A stretch of DNA of 64,000 bases, from positions 1 to 64,000 of the forward strand of contig WACJ01000363.1 of NCBI GenBank assembly GCA_008973525.1, read 5' to 3'. Under the pieces are notes generated by a model, which did no database searches, was not told the DNA's origin, and was given only the letters and a program-made list of their open reading frames with translations. Origin of the DNA: Stenopsyche tienmushanensis (taxonomy: Eukaryota > Arthropoda > Insecta > Trichoptera > Stenopsychidae). Positions 12,105 through 24,689 of the stretch are shown here, in pieces; positions within the stretch are counted from its first letter, which is position 1, and every line of letters starts with the position of its first letter. A program made the position numbers and the translations under genes.

Positions 12105-12455
12105 CGTATCCGGTTGAAAACCATGGGGTCTTCTTAGAATCATAATAAATAGTATAAAACCACATGCATCGAATATAAACATAAAAATAAACGTGATAAA
12201 AAAATGTGATTCTAATTGAAACGCTATTGTATCGATATTCAACAAATGCATTATTTTGTTACTGAAACTGAAGACACATTTGTGTTGTTTATGTTTATGC
12301 GAATAAATTAACGAATGTTGTGTGCTATCGATAGTGTTAAGGTTCATTTGTTGATATACAAGCTAGACTCACTCTGCGCGGTCCTGAGAGAAATTGGATT
12401 TGTGTGGATTATAAGCGGCGGATATACGAATATAGCATCTATGTCAAAGGGCTAA
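12105..12455 (+). repeat. Dispersed repeat C, copy 3 (long)
   Basis: The most complete copy runs from 'TATCCGGTTGAA' through 'ATGGGGTCTTCTTAGAATC', 'TTATTTTGTTACTGAAACTG', 'TGTGTGCTATCGATAGTG' and 'GGCGGATATACGAATATAG', and ends at 'GTCAAAGGGCTAA'. The copy at 28025-29450 has the same outline but is interrupted by a retrotransposon. No open frame of note. Confidence 0.75.
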
Positions 12456-12459
12456 ATGT

Positions 12460-14500
12460 TTGATTCATATTGATTGAACGTACGTTGTACGATATTGCAG
12501 CTTAAGCGCAAAAAATGATTTCATAAATGTAGCTAATTTGTTTGTGTACATTTATATCAACGAAATAGCATCGGGATGATTTATGATGTTTACAACGTCA
12601 GCTTATTTTTGTGGATGTATAATTTTAAATATGTAATTTAATAGCAAAATCGACAGTAAAACATGCAAGTGGGCGCTGAATGCGAAAATACAATGAAAAT
12701 TATTTTTGAAATAATTTCTTTTACACTTGGATTAAAATAAACGCCATTAATATATCTGCGTTTTACAATCTTAGCGGACTGAATTATTGTGATTCTAATT
12801 TTAAGCATTTTGCGGAGCACTGCATACTGGAACGCTTATGATTTAGTCTTCTCGCATTTAAAGAATGCAATTTACGACAATTGCAAAGCCGACCGAAATC
12901 CTCGGGGTCCAAAAATTGTTTTGATTTAGGGCATTTCCAAAATGTCGCCCAAAGTGAAAATTTTCACCCGACCCAAATATTTCGCATAAAACGTCCCCCA
13001 TGCCAGGACGTACGCGCCTCGTACATGACACGCCCTGACAAAGTTGTATTTTAGCGAGGAGTTTGTTTGACAAGACCGCTCGTTTAATGGTACTTTTGTT
13101 TTGAGAAATGCCAAGTGTGGAATGCAACTTTATAATAATTATTCTCGGCGAGAAAACCCCCAATTTTCCAAACGCGCTTTGTGAACTAAGCACGAGCTAT
13201 CGTAAACGTAGTCCTGTACAAATCAAAATAGCGACAGCTCATTGTAAATCACAATGATTTATGGGCGATAACATATAATGGTACTTCTTGGGTTTTTAAT
13301 GAATTTTCTGATTTTTTTAATGCCATACATTCATCAAAGATCCTTTTGTTTTTGCGCTCCACATTGTCACTCAAAACTGTTTGTTATTCTCTTAAATCCG
13401 CACAGCTAAATGTCAAGCTTGAAGCGACATAATTAAAGAAAGATGCTTAAAAATTTAAATGTGACTTTTTCACTGTGTAAAATACCATGGAGTTGAAAAA
13501 AAATGTTTAATAATTTTTTTGTAAAAAATTGTATAGTCTGCTTTGGAAATTTGGATGCAAAATATATTTTGTATGCTGTTTATTAAATCAAATTAATTTT
13601 TGACCCAATTCGCTCCAGCTGGATGCTTCCCTGTTTAGTAATATGAAATTATTGGCATTGAATTATCATTAATCCTGATATAACATGAAACATCACATTA
13701 ACCCTAAGTGGGGTTAAATAAACGACACTGTCTGGGTTAGAGATTCTGATTTCTCGATATCATATCTTAAATTTCTCGAGAAATTTAGATAAACCAAAAA
13801 ATGTATGTAAAACAGTAAAGTTTTGCAAATAAATATTATTTGCATACATATCTTTTAGCTTAAAACTACAAACAATTAGTCTAAAATCAACCTATTCAAC
13901 AAAAATCTTATATTAAACTATCTTTGAACCGTCATGAAATGTGGATATTAATGAGTAAAATAAACAATCATTTTTTATAAACGTAAACTATCCATTAAAT
14001 GGTATTAAAAATATTTATAAAAACAACTTTTTTAAATTGACATCATTTTCTGGTTGAATTCAGCAAGTTTGAATCGGTCTGGTACTATGTTAACAAGTTG
14101 ATAATAGTCTGGTAACCCAAACCCAACGACACTCAGTCGCCAGACTGTCATAATGATCCAGAAATACGTAATACCCACTCATATTTAGTGCAACGTTTTA
14201 AAAATGGAAAATCATTTTTATTCTATTATATTTCAGTTATTGCTGAACAATATTTATGTTTTTAGATACAGAAAATTAATTTAAATCTGTATCACATTTA
14301 TTCATGTGGATTTGAAACCAAAACTTTAAAATAAGTCCACCAGGCCTAACCCTAATCCATGTTTCTTCTTCTTAATTCTAGTCTAGAGGCACAAATTTTA
14401 TGTGTTTTTTTAAGTTCGATAAAAAGAAATGAACTTGTTTTTAAAATATATTTTTTTACTAGATCTTATTGATATTTCCAGAATATTAAAAAAAAAAAAA
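12460..14500. other. No recognised feature
   Basis: A minus-strand frame at 12858-13193 lies in a GC-richer patch (12985-13110) but shows no domain. A small inverted pair, TTAACCC and GGGTTAA, at 13698-13717 has the look of two abutting TTAA-type ends. Otherwise AT-rich. Confidence 0.35.
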
Positions 14501-14509
14501 ATGTAAGTG

Positions 14510-15195
14510 TAAGGGGTTAAAAAGATGTGACCTGGTTGACACGATTTCAAGCCTTTAAGCCATTTTAAAATAAAATAATAAAGAATATTCTTAATAAGTA
14601 AAGATATCGCTATAGCTCTTACCTTAGAGAAAGAAAAAAATATTTTCGCGAAATGGCGACTGTTTTAAAATTTCATTTTATTTCCTCATAGTTTTAATTT
14701 TTTTTTAAATATTTTAAAATAAAATTTTACCATAAATCTGGTAGAGACAATAGAAGATTATATAAGAAAGTTTTGAGCCAAATCTGATATAAATCAATTA
14801 ATATAAACTTGAGATATCATGTCAACCGTGTTGAAAGAAGTAGTTTGTTGAAAAACGTCTTTAAAAATTTAATTCTAGTCTTAGGTGCCGCGTCACGAAA
14901 ATAACTATAACTCCGTAAATAATTAAATTTTTTAAAAATGTTACATTTTTAAAGGTCGAAACTTTGAAAATATGCAATCAAAATACAAAATTCTAGACTA
15001 GAATATTTCCTAAATGAGACGCTCATTTGTAATAGGAGCATCTAATTTTCATACCGTATTGCGGATTAGTAAATCCCAAAAAAATAAAAATCGTGGGTAG
15101 AATGAGGCGAAGATCCACCTGGGGGTGTTGAAATTTAAGATCCAATATATTTAAAAGTTTTAAAAAATATTTTCAACCCACTGCGATAAACTATT
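14510..15195 (+). repeat. Dispersed repeat E, copy 2
   Basis: Longer version of the repeat at 113-590, containing the same ordered blocks plus about 200 extra bases between 'GTCAACCGTGTTGAAA' and the CGCTCATTTGTA block. It has no coding capacity. The extra segment could be the ancestral form or a later insertion. Confidence 0.8.
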
Positions 15196-15199
15196 AAAT

Positions 15200-16480
15200 A
15201 AAGACGACGACAAACGATGGCTCGACAACCCTAAATTCTAGACTAAAATACCCTCTTAAAAGGGTCCTGGTACAACGAAAAATTTTAAGTTCATTTTGGG
15301 TTTATATAATTAAAGATTGTTGTCATTTTTGTACTTTAATAAACTTAATTTAGATTAAAATATCTGTGTATATATTAATATATTTCTAGCAAAATAAATA
15401 TAAAAAAAGTATTAAAACTCCATTATAAGAATAATTTGGTCCGGTGTTCATATTTTTAACGCTGTTGTTTACAGTGTTTTATTAATTTTATGCATTTTTT
15501 GGTAAACAGTCAAATGTTAATGTATTAGGATACAATTTTGGGAACAAATGCCATCTCAATACGATAGATGCAATATGCGATTTCTGGCGTTTCTTATCAA
15601 GTTCGTGCTGAAAAAGCTTATTTTTCTTGGCAAAAAAGCTTTCTTCTTGATTTGTATTACTGTTGTTCTAATTAATTATATTATTATGAGTTGATTATTT
15701 ATAGATATTGAACGTTTTCTTACAAGTGACCGGATGCTGAATCATTGGTGCGCGTCTTCATTGGATGCATTGTTAAGAGCACGCACTGAGACATTTTCAT
15801 TTTGCAATACAATGAAATATTAATCATTTTTGAAATGAGCATATGACTTAAAGATAATAATACTTCTTTACGAGTTCAATGATCAAGCTCAATCATCATT
15901 TTGGCAAGTTCCCCCGACCGGGACGTTGCATAGCGGTAATATATTTTCATCAGAATTTTATTTCGGTTCCTTTACGATGCGCTTATAAATAACGCCAGCC
16001 ATTGAAATATTGCATTTTCACGAGATAACCCTCATTTTTTCTCGGTATTTAAGGAAAAATATTGCACCGCTATCAAATGCAAAGTTCAAAGAAGCCGTGC
16101 GGCGCCCCATTTATAACTGTCAATGTATTAAACATAATAAATTACCAACGGCCTAGCTCCTCGGCGATGCAAAGGATCTTCCTTCATCTTGCGCGCCAAT
16201 TTTTTATGCGGATAATTGGAAGTCGTTAGAATTGGGGTTTATGGGTGTTTATGGAGAGTTTTCAAAATATTCGGACACTAATCTGCTGTTTTGGTCCATA
16301 TATGTGTGTAGTTCACTTGTAAGCACATCCAATTGCTCTGATGAAAGGCGTCAAGATTTTGCAAGAAATAAATAAAATTATAAACCCTCATGCTTATAAA
16401 ATAATCAACATAAATGATGCATTTTGTGCTGTTTTATTATTTTTGCATGAAAATACTTTTACAACAATACCATATATTCT
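15200..16480. other. No recognised feature
   Basis: AT-rich non-coding sequence with no transposon signature that I can defend. Confidence 0.35.
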
Positions 16481-16485
16481 CTAGG

Positions 16486-17040
16486 GTCATCCAAAAAGTA
16501 AGGTTACAACATTTATGTAGAATCGAAATATGCTTATATTTAATAGAAATTCGCAGGATATTTCACAAATATATTTAACTATTTTTCAACGTAATTGCCG
16601 TCGGGACATCAACTTTTGCATGCTAGTGTCATAGCCCTCCGCCGTCAGATCTTTTTGGATTTTGGGGTGTAGTGACGCACGTCTCATCCCCCGTTACGAT
16701 ATGCTTCAGAAAAGCTTCTCCCTTCTGTGCAAAACCATCAACATACGGGAGCATTCTGGGCACCCATCTCGTACAAAACTTATTGCAACCAAGTTTTTTC
16801 GATACAATATCATCAAGTTTTGCACAAGCTCTTTAGAAATCACTGATGATCTCCCACTCCTTGTCTTGTCATGTTTATTAGTACGACCTTCTCTGAACAA
16901 GATAATCCACTTCGTGACATGTTGTCACATCGAGGGACATCGAGACGAGAGTTGATGAGAGTGCGCGACGATCTCTCCATCGGAAGAATTTACTGTATGT
17001 GAACAAAATGGTCGACAAACACGCGGGACCAAATCAACTA
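16486..17040 (-). mobile_element. Internally deleted mariner, family M3 copy 1
   Basis: The left (3') end is 'TCATCCAAAAAGTAAGGTTA'. The right part, on the minus strand, reads through the 5' leader shared with 57591-57700 and 61464-61563 ('ACAAACACGCGGG', 'GAAGAATTTACTGT'). Only about 555 bp remain. Five other pieces of the family occur at 31007, 36600, 57494 and 61046, and probably at 32862. Confidence 0.85.
16600..16940 (-). pseudogene. Mariner transposase: helix-turn-helix part fused to C-terminal tail
   Basis: From 5' to 3' on the minus strand it reads 'FREGRTNKHDKTRSGRSS' (the linker after the first helix-turn-helix, with the typical G-R-T and R-S-G-R-P/S motif), then 'VTGDET'-like sequence across a frameshift at the first catalytic block. 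It then jumps to 'EGYDTSMQKLMSR', which normally lies close to the C-terminus. The second and third catalytic blocks are missing, so this is an internal-deletion derivative. At least two frame changes are needed to read it. Confidence 0.8.
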
Positions 17041-17070
17041 ATGTTCGTCGGAATGGCCGCGCTAGCGCAC

Positions 17071-17445
17071 GGATCCGTTATTCTATCGGGCCGTGATGTT
17101 GCTTGACGAATGGATGGGAATAGATGGGCGTTGAATAGAAAAGTTATTTTCTATAAATAACGATTTATTCCACACAAGAGAGAGAGAGAGATCTGGCTGC
17201 AGAAGGGATGACTTCCCGCAGCCAAGGCTAACCGACGGCTCTTCCGACTCCCGCCTCCTGCGCGTCACTACCTAACTGGTAACGGTGCATGCGCAAGAAG
17301 CGATCCATCGGTATGCAGGTGCAGTGTCTTCATAGAGACATAAGAGATGGTGCTGTTAAAATAACCCATTGCACATGAAGAGAGACGGAAGTTGTCGCTG
17401 TTAATTTGATGAATTAAATCTGCTCAGACTAATAGCTCTACTACA
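17071..17445 (-). repeat. LTR-like repeat D, copy 1
   Basis: On the minus strand the order is 'TGTAGTAGAGCTATTAGTCT', 'GAGCAGATTTAATT', 'TTAACAGCG', 'AGCCTTGGCTGCGGGA', 'GCAGCCAGATCTCTCTCT', 'GTGGAATAAA' and 'CCCATCCATTCG', then 'GGCCCGATAGAA'. The AATAAA two thirds along, the TG start and the recurrence of the whole unit as isolated copies at 25372-25718 and 63314-63655 suit solo LTRs of an LTR retrotransposon. No gag, pol or tRNA-binding site could be placed, so the class is inferred. Confidence 0.6.
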
Positions 17446-19240
17446 TGGGGATGGTAAATCACCCACGATACAGTACCAACAAATTTGAGAGATCAGAATT
17501 ATTAATATTTCTGATCGATCGTCTCGATCCAGGTTTACCCTGATTTCCTGGACTTGAAAAAGCAAATGCTGAGGCGATTAATAAAGTCATGCAGGGATGC
17601 CCATGAGTTTCGGTGCGCCAAAATAGAGAAAATATAATCAAATGATGATGAAAAGTCGTTCATCATGGTCAAGATCTAAATTGTCCGTGGAAAGATGTTC
17701 GAGCTGCGAGATTACAGAGGACGCTGGCAGAAAGAATACATCTTCCAGTGGCTCATTTTCATGATTAAGCGCGATCGCGTTCCAACTTCGTGCATGCCTA
17801 TATGGGCAAAAAGAGATCACTTTTAATCTTGCGAATTACAACTATGTTTGAGCATTTTTACCCCATGCTACATGTTTTTAATTTTTTTAATAATATCCTT
17901 CAAAGGTATTTTTTTGTCAATAAAATCTCTTAATCAGATCACTTGAGTTTTCTACATCTTGTCCATTTTATATTATTATTGAATGTGCATAAGCCATTTA
18001 TTGTGGTTCTTATTTGAATTTTAAAAAAAAAGAAGTCCGCGTTTAATCGAAATAAAATGTGCAAATTTAGAAGCAATTCTTATCTGATCTGTTACGTCAG
18101 GAAATTCTTGTATCCAACAAGCCAAAATAATCAACATGGAATTAGCCTGATGCATTTTTAGCGAAAATCCCTCGGGCAATGTCCCGGAGACCCAAGAGCG
18201 AAATTCACCCCAGTCCGAGTTTTCCAATTTCTTAATCCGGAAAATCGCAGCGGTGTACTTTCGCTCGTCGGACGGCTCCCCGAATAAAAAGTGCATCGAA
18301 AAATATGCAAATTTACACAGCAGATCGAAAATAGCCATCGGGGAAAAGCTTAAGCGTTTAAGATATATAGGATCGTTATTTCAATCCCACGATACCGTGT
18401 ATTTCTGATTGCGTCTGCATTTTCGTAATCACCATTTTAGCGGCGCATAGGAAATGCACATGGCCTACCCACGGCTGGGAAAATTACGATTATTGCTTAC
18501 CCATAACCCTAAGCTCCACATAAATAATGATAAATGCGGCTGTGTGTGTCGTCTGTTACTATTGGGAACTAATAAAAACATAATTTCGCCAACAATCATG
18601 TATGAAATAAAAAAATGAATTGATAATGCGAGCCCCATGCTCCGAAGCACCAGCATTTTAAATGATGTATCGAATTAATGGCGTAAATTAGAATTCAATC
18701 CGTATTTCGATTATTATCATCCGGAGGGTGTTAATTTGTTAATTATTTCTCAACCCTCATTTACACTCAATTCGGAGCTGTGCATTCTAAAATGTTTTTT
18801 TAATACATAAAGCGACTTAATTGATTTCTAAAATGTTTTAAAGATTTCTAAAATTCCCGTACTAGAAATTTAGCCACGCCTACCGAAGCTTTAGCCACTT
18901 TTTACCGAAAGCAGACGATGTCTATTTAATGGTCACCAAAGTAAACTACTTGTACACAAAAGAGCAGCTTTGTAAATCAACATTTTTTAAATAATTTAAT
19001 TTAATAAATATATTACATGAAAAAAGCTTGGGTTTTTGATCCATATCATTATCACTTAAAAATATATCATACGACAAAAGCTCTTTTCCATTATTGCACA
19101 TGGACCCCAAAATATCTACTTTTGTATTTTGCAATGTATTTTTTTTTTGAAAAAATAAATATTTTATGCCATTGGTTCAAAGAAAATTACTTCTTAGCTA
19201 GAATAACGTGACGTGACAACAAACGTGTGAATTAATTATT
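17446..19240. other. No recognised feature; two unassigned open frames
   Basis: Minus-strand frames at 17638-17820 (60 codons) and 18021-18338 (105 codons, ATG at 18336-18338) lie in GC-richer patches. I recognise neither product and see no splice sites or domains that would support a gene. Confidence 0.3.
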
Positions 19241-19246
19241 TTAACT

Positions 19247-19386
19247 GTCCAATTCTGTGGCTCGCACGATCTTCAGATATGACACCACTGGATTCCTATG
19301 CCTGGGGACGTGCCCTATTCTGTGGCTCACACGGTCTCCAGATCTGACACCACTGGATTTATTTGTCTGAGGATGTGCCATATTCC
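19247..19386 (+). repeat. Tandem copies of a hAT right end
   Basis: Two head-to-tail units of about 63 bp begin at 19247 and 19310, and a third starts at 19375. Each contains 'ATTCTGTGGCTC' and 'GACACCACTGGAT'. The latter matches the right terminus of the hAT remnant at about 9448-9460. Confidence 0.75.
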
Positions 19387-19715
19387 ATAAAACCGCCAAC
19401 GTACCAATTGCATAAAATAATAATTAGATCAAAAATACATTGCAAAATAAAATAAAACAGTTATTTCACGGTATTAAGATCACTTAAAAAGTCTTGAAGA
19501 TTTAAAGGTGAAATTTTGAGTATTTTTTCAAAATATTGGAAAAAAATTATTTCCAGAACCTTGACATTCTACTTTACATGAATGAAAACTGATTGACTCT
19601 GTCCGTTTTTATAATATATACTAAGTTGTATAATTCCTCTTTTCTTCGCTATTGCTTAAACGTTTTAAAATTTAAACAATCCACCCCAGCTCAGTCTTCT
19701 TCGGACAACTTTGTT

Positions 19716-19900
19716 TCATAATGAGAGTTTGTAATCGTTCTGTGGAAATGTTCAGGTATTGTATCCGATCTCGAGGCGCTAATTTGTCATATCAATGATC
19801 CGAAAAGCGGACCGATTGAACATGGCCACTCCTCCGTCCTTTTTTAAGGGATTTTTGTGGCATTTTCCATGATCTATACGATCACGAAAGTATTTATATT
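19716..19900 (+). repeat. Repeat B, degenerate copy 2
   Basis: 'TAATGAGAGT', 'GTATCCGATCTCGAGGCGCT', 'CCGAAAAGCGGACCGATTGA' and 'GGCCACTCC' align with the copies at 11799 and 41560. Coding content is lost. Confidence 0.6.
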
Positions 19901-21830
19901 GTAGCATTTTTTTTTAAAATAGTAATCACCATTTATATGTAAGATAGGGTACTTTTGGGACTATGTTTGTATATTATTTTAAAACATACATTATAATAAG
20001 GGAGGGGCGGAAGTTAGATACTTGCCACGGGCGTTTCATATCCTTGTTACGGCTCTGGAAGTAATCATGCGTTTCACTGCATTTAATCCATCATAGAATC
20101 AGGATATCTCTGATAAACGCTTAAGTTTTAAGCAGGTTAATTGCAGATATTTGTTCTAATTAAGGATGGGTTATTTTAAAAAATTGCAAAAAAAGTCTAC
20201 AACCAGCTGCGAGATTTCAAAGACGAACCCTTCCTATATACAAGGTATTTTTTTGAGAGGAAAGGTTGCGATCTTGATTTTTTCAATGCTCATCACTGCA
20301 CGTCGTGATCATTATTGCTTGTATAACAGATCGCCATTATCTCGCGATCTAGTCACGTGACTCAATATATGAGTTTCCATCTGATTCCCAGTATGATGCC
20401 CATCTTCAGTAGATTTTTTTGCCATTAAAGTTGTTTATTTCATAATTGTATAGTATAGTATGAAGGATCAAGATCTCTGCATATTACCATAATACGTACA
20501 AATCCCTTTTTTGGATTTTATACCTTCTTTAGAAGGGCATTTTATAGCTGATCTTTGCTCCAAATAAGTAGTTTTTAACGATTCTGCACATTACAATACG
20601 TTCCCTTGATATGTTGCTATTATAATAGTTACAATTATACTGATATGAAGCTGTGTAGGTAATATGTCAAGATATGTGCCAACATACAAATGCGAATTCG
20701 ATGCAGATAAATAATTGTACTCTTCTCGTAACAATATGAAGGTGATGATAATTTGTACTTTCAAAATAGATTGCAAATTTACAAAAAAATATTTAGCATT
20801 TCATCATGATAAAGAAGGAAGAAATAATTCTTCACCAAGTTATCAGCCGATCAAACAACATTGTATTTAACGCTTTGAAACACGGATGCTCCATGATAAC
20901 TTCTTTAAATGAAGCATTTCCTAACGTGGGAGGTAGATTCGTCGCTTTGGGCATGGAAAAAATGAAAAAGCAGCTTTACATCGCGTCAGCAGTTGACGTG
21001 AGCTTTCCGAATACATCGGCGAATAAAGCTTCGTTGTTAAATTAGCTGCCGGCTTATAAATCAAATGGTCTTCCGTGCCAAGAGTCAGGGTACGTGATGA
21101 TACCAAAGTCATCGGAGGACATCAACTTGGTACGGATACGTGTTTTCTACAACGATATTTAGTCAAACTTCGCGATAATCATAAAAAAGTAGTGTATTGG
21201 GGTCCAACGTTGTGTGACGCCATCGCACGACGTACGACAGGTTCGGTGCGTTGCACATCGAAAGATGTTTATTTTTGAATCGAACAGGTGCTTCCAGTCT
21301 AATTATTTTTAGCTAAATCATGTACACTTACATTTGAGATGTTTGCATCATTGAATTCTGTGAGATATTTTGATGAAAATGAAATTGAAACCATTCCTAT
21401 AAGCAGATGGAAGTATGGGTGACATTTGGTTGTTTGGCATCTTCAGATTTTTTCAAAGGTCTTCTTGGAGGACAAATTTATAATTTATTCTCATAAATCA
21501 TGATTGCCAGACGATGACGATAATATTGATAACCAACCCGGTCTTTTGATAATGTTTTATCTGCCATATGTGGGGCTCTGAACCGTTATTTTACCATTTC
21601 GGTTTTGTTCCGGTTAATTTTCAAATATTTATATTTTTTCGATACAATAATTAGAACTAGATGTATATAATAATATAATTTATTAATCGGAAATTGAATT
21701 GATGCTTGTTGACTGGAAGTTTGGGAGTCTCAGAATGGAGTATAAAATATAACACAGGGAAACAAATTGAAATCTGAAAGTCTGAATACATAGCAAATAT
21801 ATATATGAAAAGCTAAACAAAATACATAAA
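19900..21830. other. No recognised feature
   Basis: Contains short plus-strand frames at 20806-21045 and 21075-21278 in mixed-composition DNA. Neither protein resembles a family I know, and nothing ties them together as exons. Confidence 0.3.
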
Positions 21831-21831
21831 T

Positions 21832-22012
21832 CCATTTTTATCTCAGGACTGCGCAGCGTGAGTCAAGCTTGTATATCAATAAATGAACCTTAACACTTTC
21901 GATAGCACACAGAATTCGTTCATTTATTCACGTAAACATAAAAAACACACATGTGCGTTATTAGTTTTAGTAATAAAATAATGAATTTGTTGAAACTAAA
22001 GTAAGCTTACTT
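21832..22012 (-). repeat. Dispersed repeat C, copy 4
   Basis: Minus strand matches copy 3 from the 'TTATTACTAAAACT' block through 'TGTGTGCTATCGAAAGTG' to 'CTGCGCAGTCCTGAGAT'. A deleted mariner is inserted just beside it at a TA site. Confidence 0.75.
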
Positions 22013-22026
22013 ATTTTATTATATTA

Positions 22027-22399
22027 GGTTGTCCCATAAATTTCTTTCGCAAATGAACACAGATCTTCATTGATCGTTCAGATGTGTGGCTTCCTCATGA
22101 ACTGATTGACTCAAATAAACTTCAGCGTATTTCAATATGCGATATTCTTCTCCGACGACATAATAGCCAACCTTTTTTGAAGAGACTTATCACTGGAGAT
22201 GAAAGTTGGATACTCTATGAGAATACCCGACGTAAACGTCTCGGACCAAGGGTACAGAAGCTTTAACTGTAGCTTAACCTGGTCTACAACCAAAAAAAGC
22301 TTTGCTATGCATTTGGTGGGATTGGAAGGCAGTAGTTTATTATGATTCAGCAGGGTGAAACGATCAATTCAAAAACGAAAGAAACTTATGGGACACCCT
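22027..22399 (+). mobile_element. Short mariner with both ends, family M4
   Basis: Left end 'GGTTGTCCCATAAATTTCTT' and right end, inverted, 'GGTGTCCCATAAGTTTCTT' are flanked by TA at 22025-22026 and 22400-22401. The element is 373 bp with arms of about 23 bp. It keeps one coding block, so it is a deletion derivative rather than an unrelated MITE. Confidence 0.92.
22084..22266 (+). pseudogene. Mariner transposase fragment, WVPHEL to first catalytic block
   Basis: The frame reads 'WLPHELIDSNKLQR' (family hallmark W-V-P-H-x-L), then 'LLRRHNSQPFLKRLITGDES' and 'WILYENTRRKR'. This is the stretch leading into the first catalytic Asp (TGDE) and the YDN motif of mellifera/cecropia-type mariners. The frame stops soon after. 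A faint 'WWDWKA'-like continuation lies after a stop near 22305-22330. The N-terminal DNA-binding domain and the other two catalytic blocks have been deleted. Confidence 0.92.
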
Positions 22400-24020
22400 T
22401 ATATATTAGAAAAATATTTTAGCTACATATTTCTATTTGAATCCAATTTTTCCTAAGACCCAAGAACATTCATTGTTGTGAATTCAGGCACTCAAATTGC
22501 ATTTACTATTTCAGAATCAGAACATCAGGCTAAATTTGGATCGAAGTCGAAGTTGAAGTCAATCATTGTTTTTATATTAAATCCCATATTATTATGCAAA
22601 CGTATGCGCTTGATAAATATTAGCGTGACCATATGGTAACGGAATTTGTGTGCTTTCATCCATTGCAAAAAAAACAGTATTTGTTCAATGGAAATGGTTA
22701 TGAAAGGCCAAATAGTTCGTTGACTGAGCCACAAGACCTGCCTATTTAATAATGTACAATAAATTGCTTGTTTTTTGCTATTTAAATTCAAAATTTGCAA
22801 GCGATCTATGCTTAAATTATTTTTGATCCATGCGTATTTTCTGCAAAAAATCTCTCTTAACATGAAATATTGTATTTTTTAATCTGCGTAAAATATTTCC
22901 CAGTATTTCATCTGGGAGTCTTGTTATGAGTAAGAAGAATTGAGATTTATTAATCTATTATTCATATTTGAGACCATGAAAAGTGTATGCTGAGCAAAAC
23001 GAAGAAGAATTATCGTTCAGTTAGTATTGGCAAAAGTCCATCAAAAAATTTATCATAGTCGACAGTTTCAAAAAAATAAAATGAATCGCGCAAAAAAATT
23101 TTGCAATCCAATTTTTTATCGAGAATATATAGGCACACGTATTAACCCCTTCGCCCCTGGACCGTATGATGTATGATGGAGGCTCTTCTATGGCGGTCTG
23201 CAATTTAGTGCATCCAAGCGCATCCTGGTCGTGGTGCGTGTTCGACTGTCCAGTTTTCGGGTCAGATCGTGTCATTCCTCGGACTTGACACGTGCGACCC
23301 AACGCTGCCAATCATTGCTGGCACGCGTTCATGGCCCGTTTGTTTTATAACGCACGTGGTAGTCGAAGATCTTCCCAAGAGCTCACCTTTGGACGGACAC
23401 GTTGGCCGTCGGCCATCAAGCAATATTTTACCATTTCAAGAAGAGCTTCCTATTCGATTTGCGCTATAAACTCAAAAGTAATCAGGTTTGATGCTGCAAA
23501 AGGACAAGCAGATCAGCTCCACTGTCCGATATCTTTGAAACGAGGACATAACTAAGCGATGCTCTGGGGGCTTAAACTAGTAATCCAGGACATTGAAGAC
23601 ATTATACGGTCACAATTTATTTCTTCGATTCAATGTAAAATATGACGTTGAGGGTCTCCGGCGAAGCTAAAGTCGCAATGCTGGCTTCGTATAATTCTTG
23701 AAGATGGCTCGCGAAGATTAGCCGCTAGTTCTCAACAATGTATGTGATGGTTTATGGTCGCCCACTTGCAAGCAACGGCAACTCGTGCAACAACAATTTG
23801 TCCATTAGGAAGCTGAATCTGCCCATTTTATTGCTTATCCGATTCCAACTAGCTAGGATTTGCGTGCTAGTTCCAAGTTCAAGCCTACTACCAATGCTCA
23901 TATCTCAATTCCATTCCTTTATAACATCTGTCTTGTAAGATTACATTATCATGCTTTATGAAATAATTTGTTGAGATTGAATATTTGCAATGAAACAGCA
24001 TTTAATTTGTTATGATAGGT
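22400..24020. other. No recognised feature; one GC-rich block
   Basis: 23140-23560 is clearly GC-richer than its surroundings and begins with TTAA at 23142-23145 followed by 'CCCCTTCGCCCC'. Frames on both strands (for example 23292-23555) have no domain I recognise. It could be an unclassified TTAA-type element. Confidence 0.35.
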
Positions 24021-24025
24021 CATCC

Positions 24026-24235
24026 CGAAAGAAATCCATTATTTACGCAAGTTCTCATTTGAGTTCAGTTTGTGCTTAAACACGATGGAGGAAAGATCTT
24101 TGTATTATTTTTGGAATATGACAGGGTCTAAGCTCTGTATGTGCATAATTTTTATCAAGACAAAGAACGTGACCCTATTTCCCCAAAAAATTATCAATGG
24201 AGACAAGAAATGGTTCGAAATACTATCGTCTTAAT
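24026..24235 (+). mobile_element. Mariner fragment, family M5
   Basis: A mariner-like end 'AGGTCATCCCGAAAGAAATC' at 24019-24040 is followed by an ATG and later by 'INGDKKWFE' (24187-24215), which looks like the first catalytic block. Repeat B begins right afterwards and replaces the rest. Confidence 0.6.
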
Positions 24236-24491
24236 TGTCTGGGTAGGTATCACTGGGCGTCTCTGGTTAAGTTTGGACTTTCAACAACTTCAGAGTGTCC
24301 ATGCGGAGATCCGTTCATGGACGCAGAGCATGTTCTGTGGATGTTTCAACATGGCGTCCGATCGCAAGGTGCTCCTTCGCCGTGTCAGTGGTCCGAAATT
24401 CGGACCTGTTGAACACGGAAACCTTGTGGCCACTCTGCTGGCTTTCTGCAATCTCCACTTGGTTATAAAAGCCCTTCTTAGCGGCCGGTAA
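24236..24491 (+). pseudogene. Non-LTR retrotransposon C-terminus (repeat B, best copy)
   Basis: The frame from 24197 reads 'KFGLSTTSECPCGDPFMDA' then 'EHVLWM'. The FGL, C-x-C-G and E-H-V-L pattern is the C-terminal zinc-knuckle region typical of arthropod non-LTR retrotransposons (R1, I and Jockey groups). After a one-base frame change the sequence continues as 'VLLRRVSGPKFGPVEHGNLV' and on to a stop at about 24490. The protein's RT and endonuclease parts are not here. Homologous but more decayed copies at 11.8, 19.7, 31.1, 35.9 and 41.6 kb are all short, as expected for 5'-truncated insertions. Confidence 0.75.
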
Positions 24492-24648
24492 CAATAAGTG
24501 GGCTTGCACCTACTTTTGGAGTTGCGAGTAAAACTCAAAACTCCTCCCTATTCTATATTTATTTAATTATTTTTATCTATTTACTTTTTAAACAGTATTT
24601 ATCTTATCCTAAGAGTTTAAAATTTAAATTAGAATATTTAGCTAGATT

Positions 24649-24662
24649 CCCCCCCCCCCCCC
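24649..24662 (+). repeat. C homopolymer
   Basis: Fourteen consecutive C, between the end of repeat B and the start of repeat A. Confidence 0.95.
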
Positions 24663-24689
24663 GACCATCTCGCGCTCAGAGCGCAAGAA

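Noticed and set aside
17178..17192. GA microsatellite as a promoter-like GAGA site
   Set aside because: It lies inside the LTR-like repeat and is a short simple repeat; no start site evidence.
18021..18338. Minus-strand ATG frame of 105 codons
   Set aside because: No recognisable domain, signal peptide or splice context, and no second exon candidate nearby.
20806..21278. Two consecutive short frames in mixed-composition DNA
   Set aside because: They are in different frames without splice signals that join them and show no similarity I can name.
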